Source of the DNA: a virus
IMG/VR virus record: IMGVR_UViG_3300001419_000042
Coordinates: 1-25,882 of that record
DNA: 25,882 bases
Reading direction: 5' to 3' (one strand)
This document shows, piece by piece, positions 1 to 7,426 of this stretch. Each line of letters begins with the position of its first letter. Positions within the stretch are counted from its first letter, which is position 1. A model generated the notes under the pieces. The model searched no databases and was not told the origin of the DNA. It saw only the letters and a program-made list of their open reading frames with translations. The position numbers and the translations under genes are program-made.

Positions 1-15
1 AGTGTCAACTACCAT
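1..15 (-). CDS. Start of a further leftward gene, cut by the window edge
   Basis: Only the first five codons are visible (M-V-V-D-T). The ATG at 15 follows the stop of the preceding 37-residue gene by 8 bases, and an AGAGG that could act as a ribosome binding site lies about 5 bases upstream. The spacing matches the tight packing of the rest of the module. In podoviruses the genes after the fibres are often lysis genes or further tail parts, but nothing in five codons supports either. Confidence 0.45.
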
Positions 16-23
16 TTTCGCCT

Positions 24-137
24 CTATGAGAATATAGGAACAGGAAAGCCCTTTTTGCAACTTACGTATATTTCACCATCAGTACCTTCTTCAAGCTCTC
101 CACTGGCCATCTTATCTGATATTTCTCTTACGGGCAT
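24..137 (-). CDS. Small hypothetical protein, 37 aa
   Basis: ATG at 137 to TAG at 24-26. The start lies 11 bases after the stop of the cysteine-rich gene and is preceded by a run of GAGAGAGAG that provides a purine-rich ribosome binding site. The product (begins MPVREISDKM, ends VPIFS) is acidic in the middle, with one cysteine and no membrane segment. I do not recognise it. Support comes only from position, strand, spacing and the purine run, so it could be chance. Its tight fit between two other starts argues for a real short cistron. Confidence 0.5.
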   Translation of the reverse strand: MPVREISDKMASGELEEGTDGEIYVSCKKGFPVPIFS

Positions 138-148
138 TAGCTCTCTCT

Positions 149-610
149 CTAGGTGTCGATTATAGTAGTGGAACCGTCAGTAACAATAGACGATCCATCA
201 ATAATTATAGTGTATCCTGTTCCTGTGTACTCTGCCCTGCATGTAGTCCAAGGCCCTGCATAATCACCCTCAATCCTTCTTATAGCTGACATATAGTTCC
301 CGACTACAGGTACCCCTCCTAAATCTAATGATCCAAACGTGCCTAGTTCTACATCTACAGTAGACCCTAAGTATATTATGTCATTAGTATCTGTGTTCTT
401 TACTAAAACCTCTAATTCATCTCCTATATTCACCCCAAGCCAAGCAAGCCATACATTGGTGCCAGTGAATGATAGTATACATTGGGGTACTTCTGTTATA
501 AGATTATCACATATGTACTCAGGAACACAGGCTGTAGCTATGTCAGCAGGTTCACAAGGAGATCCATCACCTCCGGTACAAGGGCTTACTACTCTACCTC
601 CACAACTCAT
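149..610 (-). CDS. Cysteine-rich hypothetical protein after the tail collar gene, 153 aa
   Basis: The ATG at 610 overlaps the stop of the collar-domain gene by four bases (ATGA), so translation is probably coupled to it. The first 44 residues contain six cysteines (3, 11, 19, 28, 34, 44) plus glycine and proline, and a seventh is at 124. The rest is rich in Thr, Ile, Val, Gly and Asp with alternating hydrophobic residues, as in a beta-sandwich, and ends in repeated I-I-D-G/I-I-D-T strands. No signal peptide or membrane helix is seen. Its place after the fibre genes suggests a tail-tip accessory or receptor-binding partner. A fibre chaperone is another possibility. I do not recognise the family. 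Confidence 0.75.
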   Translation of the reverse strand: MSCGGRVVSPCTGGDGSPCEPADIATACVPEYICDNLITEVPQCILSFTGTNVWLAWLGVNIGDELEVLVKNTDTNDIIYLGSTVDVELGTFGSLDLGGVPVVGNYMSAIRRIEGDYAGPWTTCRAEYTGTGYTIIIDGSSIVTDGSTTIIDT

Positions 611-1236
611 GTCTTTATACCGAAGTTAAGCAGTGTACAGGATGGTTGAGTGACTCCTACATGGTCTTGTATAACAGGAGTATGGCCGCCATTCTCCCCT
701 ATAGAAGCTGTATGACCATGAGCACCGGCGGCTCCAGAAGTAGAAGCTACGTCATTAGCTACAGTAGTTGTAGGGCTACTGTAGTTAGCGTTAGTGTATC
801 CTGCGGCAGACACACTGTGAGTATGATTACCTACAGAGTTAACTGAAACGGAATGACTGTGATTAGCTACAGCATCTGCTACATGCCCGTGAGTCCCTAC
901 GCTACCCTCCTCTAGAGTTCCTGTGTCAGTCCCGTTACTGTTCTTCATAAAGTTTACAGCAGGAACATCAAAGGTGTTACCTGGGGTACTTCCGAATAAA
1001 GCCCCTAGAGCTGGGTAAGTATCGTAATCATATGTAGCCCCCATAGGTATATACCCAGCAGGAAGAGTATCAAAAGGCCATATAAGGATAGAACCAGTTA
1101 TAGAGGAGCCGGCCTGAGTCTGTAGCTCATATGCAGTCTCTCCAGCATTAACTATAAGAACTTTACCGGTCTGACCTGATAGGTCTTCTGGAAAGCGCTT
1201 ATCATTATCGACATATTTTCTAGGGTCTACAGCCAT
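607..1236 (-). CDS. Phage tail collar domain protein (short tail fibre/tail tip), 209 aa
   Basis: A structural tail-tip protein. After an N-terminal linker (1-48), residues 50-100 carry the tail collar signature: a W-P-F and L-P-x-G-Y-I-P motif, a Y-P-x-L stretch, then L-F-G and T-F-x-V-P. Residues 110-195 are rich in Gly, Ser and Thr and hold four HxH motifs (116-118, 126-128, 138-140, 173-175). In T4 gp37 such motifs coordinate iron inside an intertwined trimer, so metal binding is inferred here. The start has a good GGAG site six bases upstream and lies 11 bases after the long fibre gene. It probably forms part of the adsorption apparatus with that fibre. The collar assignment is firm, the exact role is not. 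Confidence 0.87.
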   Translation of the reverse strand: MAVDPRKYVDNDKRFPEDLSGQTGKVLIVNAGETAYELQTQAGSSITGSILIWPFDTLPAGYIPMGATYDYDTYPALGALFGSTPGNTFDVPAVNFMKNSNGTDTGTLEEGSVGTHGHVADAVANHSHSVSVNSVGNHTHSVSAAGYTNANYSSPTTTVANDVASTSGAAGAHGHTASIGENGGHTPVIQDHVGVTQPSCTLLNFGIKT

Positions 1237-1247
1237 TGTTTTCTCCG

Positions 1248-4200
1248 TTAAACTACACTAGTTATAATTCCGTCAACTATGGTTACGGTATCACCATCCC
1301 CATTAGTGAACGATCCTGACCACCCTAAGGTTAGTGGGTGTATTTTAGCTATCTCTTCACGAAGATTAATCGCTGGAGAGTATGTTACAGCCTCATTAGC
1401 AGAACCGAGCAAGTAAGACTCACTATTATAACTAATAGAACTAATATCTTGGCTGGTAAGGTTAGCGTCTGAAATATCTCCAACATTTATTAATCCCTGT
1501 ATTTTACAGGCTCCACTGTCTGTTCCTACAAGAGTGGAGTCTGTATATTCATTATAGTCAAGCGCTAGTACGTTGGAAGAAGGAAGAGTACACTTTGCAC
1601 CTTCTTCAAATAACTTCTTCTCTTCGTTGTATATGTCGAGAATCTCTTGGTCTGTTGGGGCTGTTGCTGTTAATCGCCATAGGGCTATACTACCTGTCTC
1701 TAATGCAGTTGCCTTTGTTGCGAAAACACCAAGAAACAATAGTGCGCTTGCGTTATCTAAATTAACGGTATCGGCCGCTGAATATTCATTGACACCATTG
1801 AAAAATATAGATGTAACCCCAGATTCTCTTTTAACGGCTGCAAATATAGTGCTGTTAGTTGAGGCAAGTGATGTTGACACAAAATTGCTTGTTCCGTTAT
1901 AATAAGCCAATGCACCTGTATTCCTTACAGAGAACCGCATTTCAGCTCCAGATACTGTAACATCAGCTCTATGTAAGATCTCTCTCGTAGCTGGTGGTAA
2001 GGATGATAGTTGTAACCACCCCATAACACAAAAGTCACCAGTACCAAAGTCCAGATCAGCAGTATAAGGTTGCTCAATGTAGTTATCAGTAGAGAAGCCA
2101 GAGTAAGCCACAAGCTCTGCTCCGGTTGCTACAGGTGCCTTGGTAAGCTCACCGACTACTTGGAGATCATTATCCTTTACGCAGCGGTCGGCTACGTCTA
2201 TGGACTCTACTACTACATTGTCTATATCACCATTAAAGTCTTCATAACCTTGTATATAGAAGAGTATACCATTCCCGCCCCCTTCCAACACTTCAGTATA
2301 TGTGCCATCTGCTGTTCTTGGTGTACCTATACCAACATCATCTGCAGAAGCACCTACTAAGACCCTTACTGTACCAGCAACATAATTGCTTATTGTGAAT
2401 GTGACACGATACTTTGTACCTACTTCTATGTTACAGCTTTGACGAAGATAACAATTACCCCCTGTCTGGGTGCCATCTAAAGAAGCTACTCCAGACGCTA
2501 TAACCCAACCTGGGCTCCCACTTCCTGAGGTATTCCAAGCCCGATCAGAGGAGAACTCCCCGTTCTCCACTAGGTTCTGGACTGCTTTTACTGTTATATT
2601 GTCATAAAAGTTATGACCTCCATCAGTCAGTTGTCCGTTAGAACACCACACTGAACATGCGGTTGTAGTTGCTTTGAAGGTAGCTGTTAATGTGCCAGAG
2701 GGGTCTGTACCTGCGACAGAGGTCAAGAAGCTACCACCCGTGGCAGTGTCTCTAACTCGCAACCCTGCTTCTGTAAGAGTGCCTAATTCGTAATCTAAGG
2801 ATACTGTGTACACTTGCCCTATTACTGTAGCTATCGCCTGGTATCCAGCTCCGTAAAAAGCTCCGTAATTAGTCACCTTTAACCTTTGGGTATCAACGGT
2901 CAGTGTAGCTGATGCAGCAGTCCACCCTGTAGTATCAGTATCAAAGGTACCATTCTCCACAAGCTCCGTGGTAACATCAGTACCAATACCACCAGCAACA
3001 GTATCAGCAAGAGTCGCCAAGCGGATATCACCTTTCATCCAGCCAGTGTTGTACTCGTCGGTTATGTAGGCTACTGAGCCTTCTGCTGGAGTTGTTGGGT
3101 TTTCTTTCAGGAGTGTTAGGCCTTTTGTATGTCCCATTGACTTGTCATTTGATACAGAGGACAACAAAGTGTCAGCAGACCCTGTGTCTCCGCCAATAAA
3201 AAACAAGTCAGGGGTATTCGATAGTATCTCATAATTTGTGTAAAACGCCAGTGAATTACCCTTAGCATAGTAGTATGTCTCAGTAATATCAGATGTTGGT
3301 ATTGCATATACATGGCACATGTTTATACTAGTTCCAGCATCATTCCCATGTGCCACTCTGATATTATTAGCATTATCGAATGTAATATGGTGTGATTTAC
3401 TTTGATCCCACGTAATATCAACAACAGTCCCCACACCAGCAGGGCCATCAATAACACTCACGCCACCGTCAGTAGCTACAGCGATCGTAGGCACAGCAAT
3501 ACCAGTTTCGGAATCTATGGGAGCATTGTCGAGTATGGTCATTGATACGTCGTTAGCTATGTTATTTACGATTACGAAAGTTGTATTTATCTGAGTCCTA
3601 CCCCCGCCAACAGTATTCCTGCCTGATATTTGTAGGTCATACCGTGTGTATTCTGTGCTTCTAATCAAATGCCCATTATCGGTAATAAAGTTTATTATAT
3701 TTAAACCTATTGTTGTAGTCCCTACACTCAAAACGCCATTAAGTGCAGATATAGTAGTTACCCCATTAGCGGTGGCGACGATCATATATGTGTCAGTAAA
3801 TAATGATGCAAACCGGACATTGAACACCATCCACATAGGAGCAGCAGGATCAGTAAGATCAAAGATTGTAACCTTGTTAGTCTCAGCAACAATAGCAGCA
3901 ACGGCAGGGAACTTACGCGTCTTTCCCCTTGTAGCGGTGTTCAATGTCTCATTGTACCATGAGAGATCTTGGCATCGATCACGCCATGCGCCACCGTCTG
4001 AATCTTTGGTTGTGTCGTAGATGAAGGTATCTACAGTAGCCGCTGTAACTAGTGTTTCTGCTATCTCAGCTATATTAATATCTGCTGCACTGGCTTCCGC
4101 ATCTAAGGCGCTTTGCAGAGAGTCAGCAGCACTAGCAGCAGACTCAGCAGCACTTGTAGAGCTATCCCCAGCGCTACTTAAAGAGTCAGCAGCGCTACTC

Positions 4201-5438
4201 AGGGACTCGGAAGCACTGGCAGCAGACTCAGCAGCACTGGCAGCAGACTCAGCAGCACTGGCAGCGGATTCGGCAGCGCTACTCAGGGACTCGGAAGCAC
4301 TGGCAGCAGACTCAGCAGCACTGGCAGCAGACTCAGCAGCACTGGCAGCGGATTCGGCAGCACTACCTTCAGCGTCCACTAGTGCTGCTGCGATATCGTC
4401 ATGTATTCCTGATATATCGTATGTGTTAATGCTAGTTATGTCTATTTCATCTCCTACGTCTGCTGGGGAGATTAAGGTAAGTACAGAAGCAGCTACTTCA
4501 CTGTTCAACGTGTAGTCTTCATCAAGCCTAAGCTTTCTGGAGTTCATAAATACGAATATGTTATCTTCAGCCGTAGGTTTTGTTATAGAGAAATCAGTCT
4601 GTCCAGCAGAAGCAGTATAGAAATCTGTACTTATAGCATCGCTACGCTCCCCTACAATGATAAGAGAAGCGGCTTCAGCCGCCGATTCTGCAGCACTAGA
4701 GGCTGATGCTGTAGATTCTGCGGCACAGTTAGCGGCGTTGTTCTCGCTAAGAGAAGCATTACTTTCTGAGCTTGCAGCGTTGTCTTCTGAGGACTTAGCT
4801 GCTGCTTCACTGGATGCTGCATTTGTCGCACTATCAGACGCATTAGCCTCGGACTGTGCTGCCTGTGATGCTAGGTCTTCTACATACCCTACATCAAAGG
4901 CTAATAACCAGTAACCTAACGCCAAGTCGTCCTCAAAAGAGTCAGAAGATGTGTGATTACTAAGAGCTACATACCAGTTAGAGTCCTCTCCTTGTACTAA
5001 GTCACTTACAGCATATTCTGTATACCCCAACCACGTACCTCTCCATGCGGCTCTAACATAGTTACTAGATATAACTGACCGCAATTCTTGTATGATGAGA
5101 ATAGCCCGGTCTAAGTCGATTTCTAGCAACTCGGTGTTGAAAGAGCTATTATTAACCCAATCTGTCGGCTGCTCAACTACGGTATCTCTACGTATTTCGA
5201 GGGTTCCTCCAGAGGGCTCAGAAAGTACTGTAACAGTTCCTCCAGCATCCCCATCGCCTAGGAGTGTGACGGTATAATCTAAGGCTTCTCCCTGTGCTAG
5301 TACAGTTCTCTCTCCGTATACGTCAAGTATAGCCACCTCAAGGTCGCCAGAATCCAACACCCTAAATGGGAAGTCATAATCATTGGGGCCTAAGTAGGCG
5401 TAGGTTATTAAAGGCGCTTGCCCTGCTGGTACAGTCAT
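1248..5438 (-). CDS. Multi-domain tail fibre protein, 1396 aa
   Basis: The main host-recognition fibre candidate. Residues 1-130 resemble the T7 gp17-type N-terminal domain that anchors fibres to the tail. Residues 131-183 look like a small carbohydrate-binding module (W-x4-YxxxDLV, then WYVA and W). Residues 184-262 and 355-460 are Ala/Ser/Glu heptad repeats, probably trimeric coiled coil. Residues 470-800 contain a D-S-D-G-G-A-W-R and W-Y-N-E-T-L-N-T-A-T-R-G motif that I associate with phage tail proteins. Two similar jelly-roll-like modules start with LVENG at about 826 and 955, followed by a LamG-like domain (about 1110-1262). The last 26 residues (GWSGSF...GIITSVV) are a common fibre terminus. 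The AAGGAG site seven bases before the ATG fixes the start, whose A is shared with the upstream stop (TAATG). Confidence 0.9.
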   Translation of the reverse strand: MTVPAGQAPLITYAYLGPNDYDFPFRVLDSGDLEVAILDVYGERTVLAQGEALDYTVTLLGDGDAGGTVTVLSEPSGGTLEIRRDTVVEQPTDWVNNSSFNTELLEIDLDRAILIIQELRSVISSNYVRAAWRGTWLGYTEYAVSDLVQGEDSNWYVALSNHTSSDSFEDDLALGYWLLAFDVGYVEDLASQAAQSEANASDSATNAASSEAAAKSSEDNAASSESNASLSENNAANCAAESTASASSAAESAAEAASLIIVGERSDAISTDFYTASAGQTDFSITKPTAEDNIFVFMNSRKLRLDEDYTLNSEVAASVLTLISPADVGDEIDITSINTYDISGIHDDIAAALVDAEGSAAESAASAAESAASAAESAASASESLSSAAESAASAAESAASAAESAASASESLSSAADSLSSAGDSSTSAAESAASAADSLQSALDAEASAADINIAEIAETLVTAATVDTFIYDTTKDSDGGAWRDRCQDLSWYNETLNTATRGKTRKFPAVAAIVAETNKVTIFDLTDPAAPMWMVFNVRFASLFTDTYMIVATANGVTTISALNGVLSVGTTTIGLNIINFITDNGHLIRSTEYTRYDLQISGRNTVGGGRTQINTTFVIVNNIANDVSMTILDNAPIDSETGIAVPTIAVATDGGVSVIDGPAGVGTVVDITWDQSKSHHITFDNANNIRVAHGNDAGTSINMCHVYAIPTSDITETYYYAKGNSLAFYTNYEILSNTPDLFFIGGDTGSADTLLSSVSNDKSMGHTKGLTLLKENPTTPAEGSVAYITDEYNTGWMKGDIRLATLADTVAGGIGTDVTTELVENGTFDTDTTGWTAASATLTVDTQRLKVTNYGAFYGAGYQAIATVIGQVYTVSLDYELGTLTEAGLRVRDTATGGSFLTSVAGTDPSGTLTATFKATTTACSVWCSNGQLTDGGHNFYDNITVKAVQNLVENGEFSSDRAWNTSGSGSPGWVIASGVASLDGTQTGGNCYLRQSCNIEVGTKYRVTFTISNYVAGTVRVLVGASADDVGIGTPRTADGTYTEVLEGGGNGILFYIQGYEDFNGDIDNVVVESIDVADRCVKDNDLQVVGELTKAPVATGAELVAYSGFSTDNYIEQPYTADLDFGTGDFCVMGWLQLSSLPPATREILHRADVTVSGAEMRFSVRNTGALAYYNGTSNFVSTSLASTNSTIFAAVKRESGVTSIFFNGVNEYSAADTVNLDNASALLFLGVFATKATALETGSIALWRLTATAPTDQEILDIYNEEKKLFEEGAKCTLPSSNVLALDYNEYTDSTLVGTDSGACKIQGLINVGDISDANLTSQDISSISYNSESYLLGSANEAVTYSPAINLREEIAKIHPLTLGWSGSFTNGDGDTVTIVDGIITSVV
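4191..4358. repeat. Perfect 84-bp tandem duplication in the fibre coiled coil
   Basis: Positions 4191-4274 and 4275-4358 are identical by direct comparison. Each copy contains four 21-bp subunits coding heptads of the AESAASA/SESLSSA kind (about residues 361-416 of the fibre). Since 84 is a multiple of 3 and of 21, copy-number change would keep both reading frame and heptad phase. Confidence 0.95.
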
Positions 5439-7426
5439 TAGTTACTCCTTAAACGGTTATGATAATTTTGCTTAGTCCCTTTAACCCGTTGGCCTATAGA
5501 AAATTGGGGAGAATACAAGAGCTCTTGCTTAGCTCGTTCTGCATAGACATTCATAGCGTCTTTAAGGTACTGCTCTTTCCCTAAGACCGACATACGCTTA
5601 TACGCCTTTGATTTAATTCGCTTAGCTATAGTGTCCCTCAGTGGGCTAGCCCCGCGCACGCCTTTGCCAATCCATATCTGGTATTGCATAAACTCTTCGG
5701 GGGTCATTCTTATAGCTGTATCTCCCGCCATTATTGTCCGGCGGCGCTCAGGAAATTCTAGTCCTATTTTTCGCATCTCGACAGATACCGGGTCTTTGCC
5801 CGTAGAGGCCTCTTCGTATGAGGGGTCTAAAAAATGGTCGTACCTTATAGGGTCGCCCCATACACTTATTTTGTTAGCGACGCTAGTGGACAGCCCCGGT
5901 AACTTTGCAAGGACAGCGTCAAAAGAATTAGTGATATCTTTAATGTTAGGGTCTATAGCCTTAGTAACTTCTTTCTTGACGACATTAGGAATAAAGCCAG
6001 TGCCAAATTTTGAGGCATATACCTGTAAGGCCCGAGCATCCCCTTCCTTGGAGGAGTCAGAAAGAGCGGTGAAAAACTGGCTCATAGTGGATAGCCAGTG
6101 TTCGTCGAAGATAACATCAGCAGTATAGAATAAAGCCTCGGAGGCCAGCCTAGTTAAATGGTATTGGCCATCTGGGTCGTTCTCCTCGTCTATATTAGAC
6201 ATAGCTGTCTGGATTCGCGCATAAATTTTGAGCGAAGGGCCTATCGGTCCCAATAAGTCTATCTTAATGCGCTTATCGCCTATTCTTATCGAATCAGGGG
6301 TATGCCCATCCTTTTCCCACAAGTCACGAGCTTGTAAGTTGGAGGGGGGGTCTCCATCCATACTGTCCCCTAGGGTATAGAATAGTCCGGTTAAGAGCAT
6401 AGTTCCCGCAGCCATGCGCCCTAAGGCTTCGTCCGCGGCACTGCCGCCTTCTTTAAGTGCGGCCCATGTGAGGCTCTTAGGATTAAGCAAAGGCGCTGGG
6501 GTCATTCCGGCTCCGTAGCTTATTAAGTTCACCATGGTACGACGGAAAGGTACTAGCCAGCGCATCCCGGGTAAAGTATGCCCTTTCTCAGCCATAGCTT
6601 TTTCTATAGCCGTAGTTGGCCTATTTGTAAAAGTACGACGATCAGCATCTGCAACGCCCTTAGCGGCGATATCAGAGTCTACGTTATCTAGGGCCGCTTG
6701 CTTCAGAGCTTTAAATCTTTCTTGTATCTGTACTCGGCTAGCTGGATTACCGGAGTCGCTGAACTCGTTAACGGCTTCATGCATTGCTCGTTTAGCCACT
6801 TCGGCGCGGTAGTTAATAATCTTATACACTTCATCCATTCTGGCCAGTGCTCCACCAGGTATATTAACGAAATTACCCAGCCAATCAAGGCCTTTATTTA
6901 GAATATAGGAGTCTCCGTTTCCCTTTATAGCTCTATGTTTGCGTTCAATTTTCGCTTGCTTCGCTAGGGCCTCTGGAATATTCATTTTAGCTAAGGCTTC
7001 TTCAGATGACCCGTGCAGCCCAGCCTTACCGAACCGTATGCCTAAGAACTCGAAAGCCTCTTTGAATCCTTCACCAATTCCTTGAGCCTCCGCGAATGCT
7101 TCCATAAAAGTAGTACGCTCGGCCTCGGAGTTCCAGAATTTCGATCTGGCTTTGGAGAACCCAGCTGCGAACATAGTTTCAAATACCCTGGTAGAAACTG
7201 GCACCATATTGGACACGGCGTTAACCCCCTGGGTACTCGGGGCGGATAACAGTGCATTTACATAATACTCGTAAACACCGTCTAACGCCTTAGCTGCAGT
7301 AGATGCCGGCTGCTCTGGCCCGCCAGCTAAGCCTTCGCGGTCAAGGGTATTTAACAGCGATTGTAGGTCGTTAGCCTCTACGACAGCTTTACCGCAAGGG
7401 GTAGATGCTAATTGCTTAATAGTCAT
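5438..7426 (-). CDS. Internal virion/ejection protein, C-terminal part of a large polyvalent-type protein, 662 aa
   Basis: Probably a protein carried inside the capsid and ejected with the DNA. Family-like landmarks are visible in order: LLSAPSTQGVNAVSN (59-73), the helix segment with IPGGALARMDEVYKIINYRAE (from about 189), LVPFRRTMVNLISYG (291-305), one hydrophobic segment (about 334-353), and DGHTPDSIRIGDKRIKIDLLGP (about 373-394). These resemble the C-terminal region of large polyvalent phage proteins. The ATG overlaps the stop of the 1219-residue gene by four bases (ATGA), suggesting coupled synthesis of two halves of one assembly. No peptidoglycan hydrolase motif is obvious. The assignment to ejection rests on family memory plus position between the internal core genes and the fibre. 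Confidence 0.8.
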   Translation of the reverse strand: MTIKQLASTPCGKAVVEANDLQSLLNTLDREGLAGGPEQPASTAAKALDGVYEYYVNALLSAPSTQGVNAVSNMVPVSTRVFETMFAAGFSKARSKFWNSEAERTTFMEAFAEAQGIGEGFKEAFEFLGIRFGKAGLHGSSEEALAKMNIPEALAKQAKIERKHRAIKGNGDSYILNKGLDWLGNFVNIPGGALARMDEVYKIINYRAEVAKRAMHEAVNEFSDSGNPASRVQIQERFKALKQAALDNVDSDIAAKGVADADRRTFTNRPTTAIEKAMAEKGHTLPGMRWLVPFRRTMVNLISYGAGMTPAPLLNPKSLTWAALKEGGSAADEALGRMAAGTMLLTGLFYTLGDSMDGDPPSNLQARDLWEKDGHTPDSIRIGDKRIKIDLLGPIGPSLKIYARIQTAMSNIDEENDPDGQYHLTRLASEALFYTADVIFDEHWLSTMSQFFTALSDSSKEGDARALQVYASKFGTGFIPNVVKKEVTKAIDPNIKDITNSFDAVLAKLPGLSTSVANKISVWGDPIRYDHFLDPSYEEASTGKDPVSVEMRKIGLEFPERRRTIMAGDTAIRMTPEEFMQYQIWIGKGVRGASPLRDTIAKRIKSKAYKRMSVLGKEQYLKDAMNVYAERAKQELLYSPQFSIGQRVKGTKQNYHNRLRSN

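Noticed and set aside
759-784. Inverted repeat CTACAGTAG/CTACTGTAG within the collar gene
   Set aside because: It lies inside Thr/Val/Ala-rich codons and can arise by chance from them. Nothing around it suggests a regulatory site.
607-1236. A diversity-generating retroelement at the tail genes, as in BPP-1
   Set aside because: No reverse transcriptase, template repeat or matching variable repeat is visible. The collar gene ends in histidine-rich repeats and not in a C-type lectin domain.
4021-4515. Plus-strand frame of 164 codons opposite the fibre heptads
   Set aside because: It is a mirror of the 21-bp repeats, which are open in several frames. The minus-strand frame has the domain content and ribosome binding site.
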